Shown here: in pieces, positions 10,183 through 20,047 of the stretch
How the letters are laid out: every line of letters starts with the position of its first letter
Numbering within the stretch: position 1 is the stretch's first letter
From: Nematopogon swammerdamellus
Taxonomy: Eukaryota; Arthropoda; Insecta; Lepidoptera; Adelidae
Length of the DNA: 64,000 nucleotides
Assembly: GCA_946902875.1 (NCBI GenBank)
Contig: OX336350.1
Span: 19,148,048 to 19,212,047, forward strand
Reading direction: 5' to 3'
Position numbers and translations under genes: made by a program
The notes under the pieces: generated by a model
What the model saw: the letters and a program-made list of their open reading frames with translations, nothing else
Databases searched by the model: none
What the model was told of the DNA's origin: nothing

Positions 10183-10734
10183 TATGTATGCAGCGCTCTG
10201 AATCCCCACCTTCATCGTATGTGTGCAGCGCTTTGCATCCCCACCTTCATGGTATGTATGCAGCGCTCTGAATCCCCACCTTCATGGTATATATGCAGCG
10301 CTCTGAATCCCCACCTCCATGGTATGTGTGCAGCGCTCTGAATCCCAACCTTCATGGTATGTATGCAGTACTCTGAATCCCAACCTTCATGGTATGTATG
10401 CAGCGCTCTGCATCCCCACCTTCATGGTATGTATGCAGCGCTCTGAATGCCAACCTTCATGGTATGTATGCAGCACTCTGAATCCCCACCTTCATGGTAT
10501 GTATGCAGCGCTCTGAATCCCAACCTTCATGGTATGTATGCAGCGCTCTGAATCCCAACCTTCATGGTATGTATGCAGCGCTCTGAATCCCAACCTTCAT
10601 GGTATGTATGCAGCGCTCTGAATCCCAACTTTCATGGTATGTATGCAGCGCTTTGTATCCCCACCTTCATGGTATGTATGCAGCGCTCTGCATCCCCACC
10701 TTCGTGGTATTTGTGCAGCGCCACTACAGTATCT

Positions 10735-11010
10735 CTACTTCGAAGCGCTGAACAATTCAGTTTGCATGAGAGCTACATCTTACCGTAACCGGGACTGAAT
10801 TTTCGCCCATCCTGCGTCTCGTATAGCCAGATGTGCTTGTACTAAGTTTCGTCGAATTCGGATGATCGGTTTAAGAGTTATGGAGGAAGATACATACAGG
10901 AAAGATTTCTAAAAATCGTCAATTTAGTTTTAGTATCATACATAGAGTCTACAAACGCAGTATCTCATAAAACAAAGTAACTTACTCCATGACCATCCCT
11001 TACAGATTTA
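10735..11010. mobile_element. Interspersed repeat, also present inverted near 33.5-34.0 kb
   Basis: Contains CATCCTGCGTCTCGTATAGC, AAATTTAGTTTTAGTATCAT-like and CTCCATGACCATCCCTTAC stretches. These recur in reverse orientation at about 33505-33535 and 33845-34015, and partly near 48575-48620. Probably an old non-autonomous element; the class is not clear. Confidence 0.5.
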
Positions 11011-11294
11011 TTATTACTATTGATTTGACTTGGCTAAGTTTATTAACGTACCAAATAGATCAATAAAGGAAACGAATGGAATTGAATTACAAACCCAATG
11101 TTAGCTGAAAATAAGCGCGGAACCGGGCGCGGGGGCGGGGGCGGGCTTGCGTAAACAATTTCGTATTTATTTCGAGTTAGCGCCGAAATCAAAATATATT
11201 CATTGCCTCAACTTGAGGTTCAGGTGCTGTCTACGGCTGTGTGCCAGTTTCAATTATTGGTGCTATTGTGTGCGCATACAATAACACCAAGAGA

Positions 11295-11355
11295 ATACGT
11301 GCCGTACACACAGAGAGAATACGTACCGTACACACAGAGAGAATACGTACCGCAG
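11295..11355 (+). repeat. Three copies of a 22-bp unit
   Basis: AGAGAATACGTACCGTACAC-type unit repeated three times head to tail. Its neighbourhood (11100-11520) is otherwise anonymous, with a short G-rich tract at 11130-11145. Confidence 0.7.
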
Positions 11356-11526
11356 AAAAGCCATTTGCCGGAATGCACACAATTTCGTCTGCTCTATCAA
11401 TGGAACCAGCGGAACTTTTTATAGAGAACTGAAATTGGTGGTTTTGCCCCAACCAGTCAGTCGAATGAAGACAGTCAGACGCAGACAATAGCACCTACCT
11501 CCTCGCGAAACCAAGCTAAGTTAAAC

Positions 11527-11907
11527 TTAAAATCTAAAATTAATACAAAAACAAATGGAGTTTCCACCACCGGCGGCGGGGCGAGCCCAAGCTACCGATG
11601 GTCGGGTCCCAAAGAGAGGAACCTCCGGACGATGCGTGCAGTGTCGAGCAGGGCTGCCTTCTGGATCTGGCCCTTGACCCAACCACTCAGCGATCGTCGA
11701 GTCGACGGGCCACATTTTGGTAACCTCATGCTGCAGATCCAGATATTTTAACATCTTCTCTGCTTCCTTACTGACGAGGTTACCATCGTGCGGCACGGCG
11801 ATATCGACGAGCGTTGCGCGCCTTGCCTCCCGGTCTACTATCACAATATCAGGCCTGTTCGCGAGAATAGTCCTGTCTGTGATAATGGACCGGTCCCAGT
11901 AGAGTGT
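11527..11907 (-). pseudogene. Non-LTR retrotransposon, C-terminal fragment
   Basis: Minus-strand reading gives YWDRSIITDRTILANRPDIV, then IVDREARRATLVDIAVPHDG, then VSKEAEKMLKYLDLQHEV. This is a conserved C-terminal segment of lepidopteran LINE ORF2 proteins, downstream of the RT. It is 5' truncated, and the usual continuation after the VDSTI residues is replaced by a degenerate, proline-rich tail ending near 11527. Confidence 0.7.
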
Positions 11908-12740
11908 GATTATTATTATTAATTATTATATATTCAACTCTCACACTCAAGTCTTCTGCTACTACATACTTACATTTCACTATATTTATCATCAAATCCA
12001 AAGGTCGGTGGAAGAAATCTCTCTAATCTAAGGGATCAGCCCGCCTTTACACTTTAGTCCATAGACGTATAAAGAAAGGTATGATAATTTCGATTTAGAT
12101 TTTACAAGGTATGAATAGTTGATTTAAAAGCTCTTGTGAAGAAACAATTCTTTAAAAAAAGTAAATCTAATTCGTTGAACTTGATAAATAACAAAATTTG
12201 CTTGACAAAATAAGGTCATTCGAAAGCACATTATAATTAAATTATATAAACGGAATATTTTCATGTGAAAATTAACATGTATCGCGTAGTAACACTGTTA
12301 CGTAAGCATCACTTTCCCCCCCCACACCCCGCAAAACTGACCGCACCTTATTTAGAGTATTTTGACGGTTTCGCTCTCTCTATCCCCCCGTATATTATTT
12401 TTTATATATGCTTTAGTGTAATGTGCTTATTTTTGTAAACACTTCTTGAGCAATCAAGTATTTGATATCTATCTTTCTTTCCTTTCTTCTCGAGCACGTA
12501 TCTTTCACATCTTTTTACAAATTCACATGCCCGTACTGTCCTTTTAAATGTTTTGTTGCGAATTTCAAACCAAAAAAATAATTTATTACAGACACGTCGA
12601 AAAGATCGGTATAATCTACCTTTATGGCAGGTAACGGCTGTTATGAGATTTCAACATTATTTTTTAGCCCGATTTAAAATTTGTGCTGAATTACAAATGT
12701 TCCAAATTCAAATATTCGCATAATGTTGCCAACGCCGCAA
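11908..12740. other. AT-rich intron with one LINE-tail remnant
   Basis: Mostly anonymous AT-rich DNA. Positions 11990-12065 (AGAAATCTCTCTAATCTAAG, then GCCCGCCTTTACAC) resemble the untranslated tail of lepidopteran LINEs that lies at 15000-15240 on the other strand. No coding region seen. Confidence 0.45.
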
Positions 12741-12749
12741 AAATAAATT

Positions 12750-13135
12750 GGGCGTTTTGAACACAAGTACGGGACCCTATTACTAAGCCTACGCCGTCTG
12801 TCTGTTTGTCTGTCTATCCGTCCGTCCGTCCGTCTGTCTGTCCGAGGGCTGTACCTCTTGAACCGTAATAGGTAGCCCGTTGAAATTTTCACAAAATACT
12901 CGTATGTGTTATTTATTATGGCCGACATGACAACAAATAATAAAAATAGGAAAACGTAAAAAATCACGGGGTTCCCATAGAAGAAACCAAAAAGTGTATG
13001 CGCGCGCGCCATCTACCGAATAGAGTGTGAAGCATTTTAACTAATCATGACATTTAACTATTATGAAGCATTTCATAACACGCCATATATTATGGCGTGA
13101 GTGGCGCTAACCATGACATGGCGATACGGAACCCG
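12750..13135 (-). repeat. AAACCGGCC-family interspersed repeat
   Basis: Minus-strand copy: GTACGGGACCCTATTACTAA at the left, a (GTCT/GTCC)n tract, then the GGCGCGCGCATAC and CGCCATGTCATGGTTAGCG segments. The head with the family name motif is missing. At least ten copies or fragments of this family lie in the window. Confidence 0.75.
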
Positions 13136-13400
13136 GATTCCACGGACGGATTTTAAACGAAACTCGACTTCCGGAACGCATTCATCCATGAATCAAAACA
13201 GAAACTGAGCAAAGAGAAAGCAAAATATAAACGGGCTGCATTTTATTCCCCTTTTTCCTCGTAAATATTTATTTAGGCCTTCTCATTTATGAATCTGCTG
13301 CAATGCGGGTTATATTTTGGCCAAATATTTATTAGTCTTTTCATTAGGTTTCATTAACTTATTTACCTCGTACAATTTCCTCGTACACTTCTTTATATTA

Positions 13401-13827
13401 AAAACCGGCCAAGTGCGAGTCGAACTCGCGCACCGAGGGTTCCGTATCGCCATGTCATGGTTAGCGCCACTCACGCCATCTATGGCGTTTTATGAAATGC
13501 TTCATATTAGTTAAAATTCATGATTAGTTAAAATGCTTCTTGGTCTATTCAGTAGATGGCGCGCGCGCATACAACATTTTGGTTTCTTCTATGGGAACCC
13601 CCTGAATTTTTGACTTTTTCTTATTTTTATTATTTGTTGTTATATCGGCCATAATAACACAAATTCTGTGAAAATTTCAGCGGGCTACCTATTACGGTTC
13701 AAGAGATACAGCTCTCGGACAGGCAGACGGACGGACGGACGGACGGACGGACGGACAGAGACAGACAGACAGACAGACGACGTAGGCTTAGTAATAGGGT
13801 CCCGTACCGGATACGGAACCCTAAAAA
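13401..13827 (+). repeat. AAACCGGCC-family repeat, full length
   Basis: Runs from AAAACCGGCCAAGTGCGAG to TACGGAACCCTAAAAA. It includes GGGTTCCGTATCGCCATGTC near the head and (GGAC/ACAG)n before the tail. The head GGGTTCCGTA and tail TACGGAACCC are mirror pieces. No coding capacity. The family is common in Lepidoptera to my knowledge, but I give it no class name. Confidence 0.8.
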
Positions 13828-14277
13828 TTACTTCCGCCATTTTAACGTTATTAAATTAATTGTCTATTGATGTGTTGATTGAAGTGAATGACGCGCATTT
13901 TAGACGTGCGACGCTAGCGAGGCCGGAGGCCGGGCTCGAGTCAAAACGGAAGCTAGGGTTGAATATGTAATCAAGCTATTCCAAGTTATCCCATTATTCG
14001 CCTGTATGGCAATTTTATACACTGCCACGGCACCTAGCTCCGACAGAAACGAGGTTTAATGCCCTAACGCTACACGTGTGCAGTAGGTAACCAAACGAGT
14101 CCGTGGCGAAACATGTCTGGTTCTTTAAAAAGCTTTTATGAATTCTTTGTTAATATCAGTCCCACAGTACTCATCTTCTCCATCCTTTTCTAAGGGATAG
14201 AGAACGCTCCACGAAATTCAACACAATTACTTAATCCCTCTCACTTGGGTTCGCCAACAGTTTATGTATACTAAAAA
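13828..14277. other. Unassigned stretch
   Basis: No convincing gene. 13900-14110 is more GC-rich and contains CACCTAGCTCCGACAGAAAC; it may be an old repeat, but nothing identifies it. Confidence 0.4.
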
Positions 14278-14468
14278 CTATTTAAAAAAATATAAAAACC
14301 GCCTTCAAAAATGTATAAAATAAAAAAATAAAAATCGAACCCTAGAGTTGAAGGCGGTCGGTTATTTTTGCTTGCTTTAGCACCACCGCCTTCAACTCTA
14401 GGGTTCGATTTTTATTTTTTTATTTCATACATTTTTGAAGGCGGTTTTTATATTTTTTTAAATAGTTT
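14278..14468. mobile_element. Palindromic MITE, copy 1
   Basis: Two arms of about 80 bp (AAACCGCCTTCAAAAATGTA on the left; TACATTTTTGAAGGCGGTTT on the right, with CGAACCCTAGAGTTGAAGGC inside) around a centre of about 27 bp (CGGTTATTTTTGCTTGC...). A second copy lies at 45967-46135 with its centre in the opposite orientation. Confidence 0.8.
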
Positions 14469-14514
14469 TTTATTTCACAGTTTTTTTAGTAATTTTTATT
14501 TGCTATTAATGTAC

Positions 14515-14735
14515 TCGGCGGAATCGCTCGGCCTTCGGCCTCGCGATTCCGCCTGGCTTTCCAATCCGATCTTGACCAAAAAAAATGGGACCACCTTGGA
14601 GCTAGACAGAACCGAACACAAAAAGAATCATCGAAATCGGTTCACAATTGGGGAAGATATTGCTGAACATACATAAAAAAAATACATACAGCCGAACATA
14701 GAACCTCCTCCTTTTTTGAAGTCGGTTAAAAAACA
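14515..14735 (+). repeat. Lepidopteran repeat with a strong GC hairpin
   Basis: Starts with a near-perfect hairpin (GGCGGAATCGC / GCGATTCCGCC) whose loop is the same CGGCCTTCGGCC core as the Helitron tails. It ends with CCTCCTCCTTTTTTGAAGTC, then GGTTAAAAA, a repeat end I know from many lepidopteran loci. ATACATACAGCCGAACAT lies between. Confidence 0.6.
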
Positions 14736-14789
14736 AATTTAGTCTGTCCCAGTGATATTATATAAGTCAATGGTATGTCCACCCTAAGT

Positions 14790-14905
14790 GACGTCTGCAT
14801 TTCCCTCCGTTATTCTTCGTTCTGGACCACACTCCATCAGAAAATGGTACATGTCATCCTCCTTGTTACACCACCGATCACAATTTGGAAAATCATGTTA
14901 AATAT
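14790..14905 (-). pseudogene. R1/I-type LINE C-terminal zinc-knuckle fragment
   Basis: Minus-strand reading gives HDFPNCDRWCNKEDDMYHFL, then MECGPERRITEG. The CxxxCx(6-8)HxxxxC pattern near the end of ORF2 is typical of R1/I-clade and related LINEs. Only the end survives. Confidence 0.65.
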
Positions 14906-14999
14906 AATAGTTATAAAATAAATAATCGTACCAAGGTGATTATAATATTGTGAGAGTAGGTCAACGAATATATTATCTTTTCACTTGTTATGTATGACT

Positions 15000-15260
15000 A
15001 ATTTATTAAATATATCTTTATTTTTCAAACTAAACATATTGATAGATAGATAGATAGAAATATGTACTTGATTGCTCCAAAAAAATATTTTACATAAACA
15101 GACAATAAGTAATTTACATGAGGGGCAAAGGCGGACTTATCCCTTAACAGGGATTTCTCCCAGTCAACCTTTGGATGTTTGAGAGTCGTATATTGTGAGA
15201 TATAAGTATGTAGTAGCAAAAGACTTGAGTGTGGGAATGTAAAATATAATATAAGGAAAA
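15000..15260 (-). mobile_element. LINE 3'-UTR fragment
   Basis: Contains GGGGCAAAGGCGGACTTATC and GGGATTTCTCCCAGTCAACC, an untranslated tail seen on many lepidopteran LINEs, plus a (GATA)n tract at 15040-15058. It lies just outside the (TTTA)n end of the large LINE at 15371. Confidence 0.55.
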
Positions 15261-15902
15261 TAACTATGATAAACTATAATATACGTACTAGTTAATTAAA
15301 CATATAAATTACTATTTATAAATTACATTAAATACATATGAATTACAATTTATATAATACATAATACCTAAATTTATTTATTTATTTATTTATTTATTAT
15401 AGAATCAACATCTTTACAGTTACAATCAATTAAGTAGTAAAAACTTGTACAATATTAAAGACAATAACAGATTCAAGCAATATTGATATAGTATGGTTTA
15501 AACCACAGTATAGACGGAGAACATTTGAGTTGCATTGCAAGAAAGAGAGATATGTAATTATAATGCTAGATTGGTGGTGAAAAATAACAATCTAATGCAA
15601 TGATTAAGTAAAGGAGCACTAAGCAATGCGTAGATATCTTATAGATTAAGCAAGTCCACAATTCACTTCATTTAGGTAAAAAACGCATTAAAATTTTTAG
15701 GTTTATAATAAACCAGTGTTAAAGCTAAAGTTAAAGTTCGAGTTCGCTCTTCACAGCACTGCCATCGTAAGTATAAATAATTTTACAAAAGTATGGTAAT
15801 ACGTAATAGGTAGAATAATTTGTATGACTTTATATCTAAATAGAAAAAATGTGTGGGAGATATTGAGGAATACGGTATTATATGTGTATATGTCTAATCT
15901 AT

Positions 15903-18902
15903 CTATAAAGTGTTTAGTGTTGTTTTGATTTGGTTTCTATATGCTGTTCTGCTTAGATGGAAGATGTCCACATCTCGAAATAAGTTGTTAAATGTGTGCG
16001 TTAGTCTAGGCAAGATAGAATTTTGAGCATAGTTTGTGCGATGCGCGGGCTCGCGGAACAGCGGAGTATGGCGGGTGCGGCGTGGCGGAACATTCAGTGC
16101 CACTTCCCCCAGCAGCTCTGCACTGTCTACGCGCCCGCGCATCACGTCAAATAAAAATGTCATGTCCGCCAGGCGTCTTCTTTCTTCTAACGAAAGTAGA
16201 TTGAAATGTTTGCAGCTTGAGTTATAGTCACAACGACCTCTGTTGTCAGTGTAGTTTAAATGTTTTATTAGAGTTTTTTGTATTCTTTCAATACGATTTA
16301 TTTGAATGCCGTACCTAGGGGACCAAATGGAACTGGCAAATTCCAGAGTGCTTCTGACGTACGCGCAGTAAACTGTCTTAATACACTGTGTGCTTTTTAG
16401 CGGTTTGCATATCCTGAGAATAAAACCGAGATTTTTGTATGCTTTAGCGGTGATAGCTTCTACGTGTGAAGTAAAGGTCAGTTTGCTATCTAATTTCACT
16501 CCGAGATCGCGTACGAGATCTGTTTTAGGAATTGCAACACCATTTAATGTATAGTTGAAGAGAACAGGTCTTCTTTTCCTGGTGAATGTAATACTTTCGC
16601 ACTTACCAGTATTCACAGATATTCTGTTTATTCTGTAATATTCGCTCAGTCTGTTCAAGTCGTCCTGCATTAGTTTGCAGTCAATGTCGTTTGTAACTTT
16701 TATCGCGATTTTCTTATCATCTGCATACATCCAGTGTTTGCAATTCCTAAAACATGTATAAATGTCATATAAGTAGACCAAATAAAACAAGGGTCCGAGG
16801 TGCGATCCCTGGGGAACTCCTGAGGGAATAGTTACGGCACTAGAGTGACAGTTACCTATTGCAACAACTTGTGAACGATTGGTAAGGTAAGATTCGATCC
16901 ACCTCAGTAAGTTACCTCGTATGCCTAGTTTGTTGAGTTTGGCCAGCAGGATCACGTGATCCACACGGTCGAAGGCTTTCTCGAAGTCCGTGTAGACCAC
17001 GTCAACCTGCCCGCCAGACTCAATATTATTTATTGTAAAGTTTGTAAACGAGGCTAAGTTCGTTACAGCTGACCGCGACTTCATGAAACCATGCTGAGAG
17101 TTCGAGATACACGTAGCCAGATGTGGGTAAATGTGCTCATAGACAACTTTTTCGAAGATTTTGCTGAATGTGTTCAGTATTGATATGGGCCGGTAATTTT
17201 CTATTTTAATTTTAGATCCTTTCTTGTGTATGGGTATAATATTGGCTTCTTTCCAAATAGAAGGAAACACACCTTCATATAGGGAGCGATAAAAGATTAT
17301 AGATAATGGATGCACCAAGGTAGTAGCACAGTGTTTAATAAATATGGGGGGTATTTTATCTTTGCCTGCGCCCTTGGCAGTATCTAGAGACGAGAGAAGT
17401 TTTAGTATTTTTTTTTTAATAATAATAGGACTGGTTATTGGAACAGAGTCACAGTTTTGAGGCGGAGGTAAGTCATAAATATTGTATTCTGAAGACGGCT
17501 TTCTAAACACACTCTCAAAGAAGGAACTAAAACCTTCACACATGTCTATGCCATTTGACAAAGTAGTATTACCTGATTTCATTAATTTTGGATATTCGGA
17601 ACTACCACGTTTAGACTTCACATAGGACCAGAAATTCTTCGGATTTATGCCAATCGAGTTTTTAATATTGTTGCTGTGTTGTTTTTCGCATTCTTTTTGT
17701 ATACGGTGTTGTCTGGCTCTAAGCAGTGAGAACTCATCATAGTCACGTGGATTCTTTGATTTTTTCCACCGTTTATGTGCTTTTGTTTTTTCGCGCATTA
17801 TTTTAATTAATGGCCTGCTGAACCAAACTGGGTACTGACTAGCGCTAGCACTTTTTTTTGGAACATGTTCATCGATCGACGAGTATATTATTTTATAAAA
17901 TGTGTCAACAGCATCATCTATCGATCCAATAAGAAGTTCCTCTGACCATGGAAATTCTAATATAAGTGCATTAATTCTGTCGTAGTTTGCTTTATGAAAT
18001 CTAAACTTAGTTGTTTTGTGTAATTTAAGTGGAGGTATAAGTAGGTCAGTCATCTCAATCAGAAGTGGTGGGTGGTGAGTGTCTTCTTTTATTATTGGAG
18101 AGTCGTGTCTAGTTAATTCAATAGACGAGTTACAGAATACTAGGTCGAGAATGTTTCCGTGTGCATTAGGTATGAGGTTAAATTGATTGAATCCATGAAA
18201 TTGAAATTGTTCAGTTAATTTTAAAGCCGCTTCTTGAGTTTCTACAGGACCCTTTCGTGTGTGGAGTGGACCGTCGGTGGACCACTTAATTGCAGGTAGA
18301 TTAAAGTCACCAACTATTAAGAACTTGTCTTGATTTTGTCTCGAAACAATTTGCGAAACTGAACTGAGTAAGCTATCTATGTGACGAGGAAGTGGCCGGT
18401 CGCGGTGGTGTGGTGGTACATAAATGACGGCAATGTATAGGTCGTTTGTGCGTGTGGTAGTGTTGGTTGCGCGTGAGCGTGACTCGGTCGTGCTGGTGGT
18501 GGCAGCGGTGGGGGCGGAGGCAGAGGGGAAAGAGGTATTTGCGTGAAGCCTAGCTGCCGCGTCTACAATCGCCGGTATTCGGATCCAAATCATTTCAGTG
18601 GGGTGGTTATAAAGATCTTCACAAATTTGTGCACCTAGTTCACGACGTATGCAAATCATTACGCCGCCACCCGTGGTTCTATTAGAGGCATCTAAGTCCC
18701 TATCCAGGCGGAAAATGTCGTAGCGGCTGCGGTCGCAGAGCTCCGCATCATTTATCCCGTCGTGTGTCCAAGTTTCCGTCGCTATGATTAGATCGAAGTT
18801 ATTCCCAAGTACGCCTTGGTAAAATTCATTACATTTTGTTCTTAAGCCGCGAACGTTTTGGTAATATATTGTCAGTGGGCTAAATATCAGCTCTGTTAGC
18901 GT
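15903..18902 (-). CDS. LINE ORF2: APE endonuclease and reverse transcriptase
   Basis: Open for 999 codons from just after a TAA (18903-18905); the first ATG is only at 18659, inside the endonuclease domain. Upstream of that ATG the frame encodes the first APE motifs LTIYYQNVRGLRTK and IIATETW; further on are IAVIYVPP, IVGDFNLP and the HH-containing end motif (KEDTHHPPL, in place of SDHHPL). RT motifs follow: ANIIPIHKKGSKIKIENYRP, DFEKAFDRVDH, PSGVPQGSHLGPLF, and the catalytic box MYADDKKI. A C-terminal domain (EFASSIWSPRYGIQINRIER) follows. The protein nicks target DNA and reverse-transcribes the element RNA. It is intact except for the missing start codon, so activity depends on how ORF2 is initiated. 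Confidence 0.92.
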   Translation of the reverse strand, partial: TLTELIFSPLTIYYQNVRGLRTKCNEFYQGVLGNNFDLIIATETWTHDGINDAELCDRSRYDIFRLDRDLDASNRTTGGGVMICIRRELGAQICEDLYNHPTEMIWIRIPAIVDAAARLHANTSFPSASAPTAATTSTTESRSRATNTTTRTNDLYIAVIYVPPHHRDRPLPRHIDSLLSSVSQIVSRQNQDKFLIVGDFNLPAIKWSTDGPLHTRKGPVETQEAALKLTEQFQFHGFNQFNLIPNAHGNILDLVFCNSSIELTRHDSPIIKEDTHHPPLLIEMTDLLIPPLKLHKTTKFRFHKANYDRINALILEFPWSEELLIGSIDDAVDTFYKIIYSSIDEHVPKKSASASQYPVWFSRPLIKIMREKTKAHKRWKKSKNPRDYDEFSLLRARQHRIQKECEKQHSNNIKNSIGINPKNFWSYVKSKRGSSEYPKLMKSGNTTLSNGIDMCEGFSSFFESVFRKPSSEYNIYDLPPPQNCDSVPITSPIIIKKKILKLLSSLDTAKGAGKDKIPPIFIKHCATTLVHPLSIIFYRSLYEGVFPSIWKEANIIPIHKKGSKIKIENYRPISILNTFSKIFEKVVYEHIYPHLATCISNSQHGFMKSRSAVTNLASFTNFTINNIESGGQVDVVYTDFEKAFDRVDHVILLAKLNKLGIRGNLLRWIESYLTNRSQVVAIGNCHSSAVTIPSGVPQGSHLGPLFYLVYLYDIYTCFRNCKHWMYADDKKIAIKVTNDIDCKLMQDDLNRLSEYYRINRISVNTGKCESITFTRKRRPVLFNYTLNGVAIPKTDLVRDLGVKLDSKLTFTSHVEAITAKAYKNLGFILRICKPLKSTQCIKTVYCAYVRSTLEFASSIWSPRYGIQINRIERIQKTLIKHLNYTDNRGRCDYNSSCKHFNLLSLEERRRLADMTFLFDVMRGRVDSAELLGEVALNVPPRRTRHTPLFREPAHRTNYAQNSILPRLTHTFNNLFRDVDIFHLSRTAYRNQIKTTLNTL

Positions 18903-20047
18903 TTAATAAAGCTGTGATATTAAGACATGTGCGAATAATGTTTGAGTGTGAATAGCAAGGTGGCAATATGGTTACAGTCATAAATAGTTGTAGACGACGA
19001 GTTCTGCGCTCATAGCATGTTATTGTTGAATTTAATGTAGCATGTTTAGTCTCATAAAAAAATTCAACACAGCAGAATGGGCATTTGTAGTCTTTGCAGG
19101 CTTTAGGAAAGTAACAACAGAAGATTACGTGATAAAGAACAAATAGTAAGTGTGCTATAATGTTTGAGGTCAGATTGAGTTGCAAACATACTCGTATTTG
19201 TAGCGGATGGTGATAAAAGTGGTTGAAAGTAAAACAATAGGTAATAGTAATAAGATAAGAAGTAGAATGTCGTTTATTTTCGCGTTGCAGATGCATATTA
19301 GTAATATGTAATAATATTGGTATAATGTGTGGATGGTCGATTATGGAAGTTATATAAAATATACTAGTTGAGATTAGTGGGTACGCAGAAGATTTCATTT
19401 CATAGCATGAGTAACAGTATTAGTAGGCGCCGCACATATGAACGTCTGTGTTGGTGAGGTGATAAGATGTGAGAAGCGGGATTTCACGCATGGAGTTGCA
19501 ATAAGTGTGTGTGAGTGTTGTAGCCGTGAGGTGTCAGTGTATCTGTGTGTGCAATTTGATTTTTGTTGGTAAATATTAACTCTCTGCGTTATACGCAAGT
19601 TGGTAACTAAAGTTATTTCGAAAGGAAAAATAAGTGTAATATGGTTGTTGTATTTCAATGAAAAAAAGTGATTGTGGCCTAGTAAACTAGTTTTTCTACG
19701 AGTAGCTGTGTTATGTGTGCGATTAGTGTGGGCGCGTGTGTGTGAGTGATGGCAGTAATGGCAGCATTGAAGGTGTGGGTGAGAGTGTGTAGCGGGGATC
19801 GAGAGTGCAGTATGCTTAGTCAGAGTGCAAGAGGCAGTAAGTGCAAAACTCCAAGGTGCAAAACGAGTGATAGTTTGATAGTGCAGTGAAGTACTTAGTA
19901 TAGTTATATAGAAATGGTAGTGCTGCGAAGAGAAAAAGATGAAAGCGTGAGAAATTAAATAAAAAGGTAGGCATAAGCGGTTTTTAGCGCATGTGATAAT
20001 TCTTATTATGTCGGAATCCAGTGAACGTATGAGAGATATTAAATATA
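18903..20047 (-). other. Long spacer between LINE ORF1 and ORF2
   Basis: About 1.1 kb without domain-bearing sequence. The two open frames here (about 172 and 248 residues) are low-complexity, rich in H, T, S and I, and the larger overlaps the ORF1 end in another frame. I treat them as chance. ORF1 and ORF2 of related LINEs usually lie close together, so the spacer is unusual. Confidence 0.6.

Larger units (their letters stand above)
9000..10560 (+). repeat. 789-bp higher-order tandem duplication
   Basis: MITE copy 3 with the following 14 or so units and MITE copy 4 with its following units repeat with a period of 789 bp, including rare variants such as CTCTGAATGCCAACC (9652 and 10441). Outer edges are approximate because the minisatellite itself is periodic. 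Confidence 0.8.
5842..10722 (+). repeat. 35-bp minisatellite made of the TM4 exon end and its 5' splice site
   Basis: Unit of 35 bp: CTCTGCATCCCCACCTTCATG followed by GTACTTATGCAGCG or a variant (GTACGTATGCAGCG, GTATGTATGCAGCG, GTATATATGCAGCG). The first unit is the genuine end of exon 5774-5876, so the array was born at the exon/intron junction. From spacing I estimate about 105 units in five blocks, separated by four copies of one MITE. A common variant (CTCTGAATCC) introduces TGA. The exon frame stays open through the array to a stop at 6348-6350. Because 35 is not a multiple of 3, the frame cycles, and translated it has a 35-residue period. Confidence 0.93.

Noticed and set aside
5842..10722. 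CRISPR-like appearance of a regular short repeat
   Set aside because: Units are head to tail with no unique spacers, and the DNA is clearly eukaryotic (introns, LINEs, SINEs).
5754..10788. Many open frames of 60-198 residues repeating SASPPSWYVCSALNPHLHG
   Set aside because: They are translations of the 35-bp minisatellite in changing frames. Only the first part (5774-5876) is exon.
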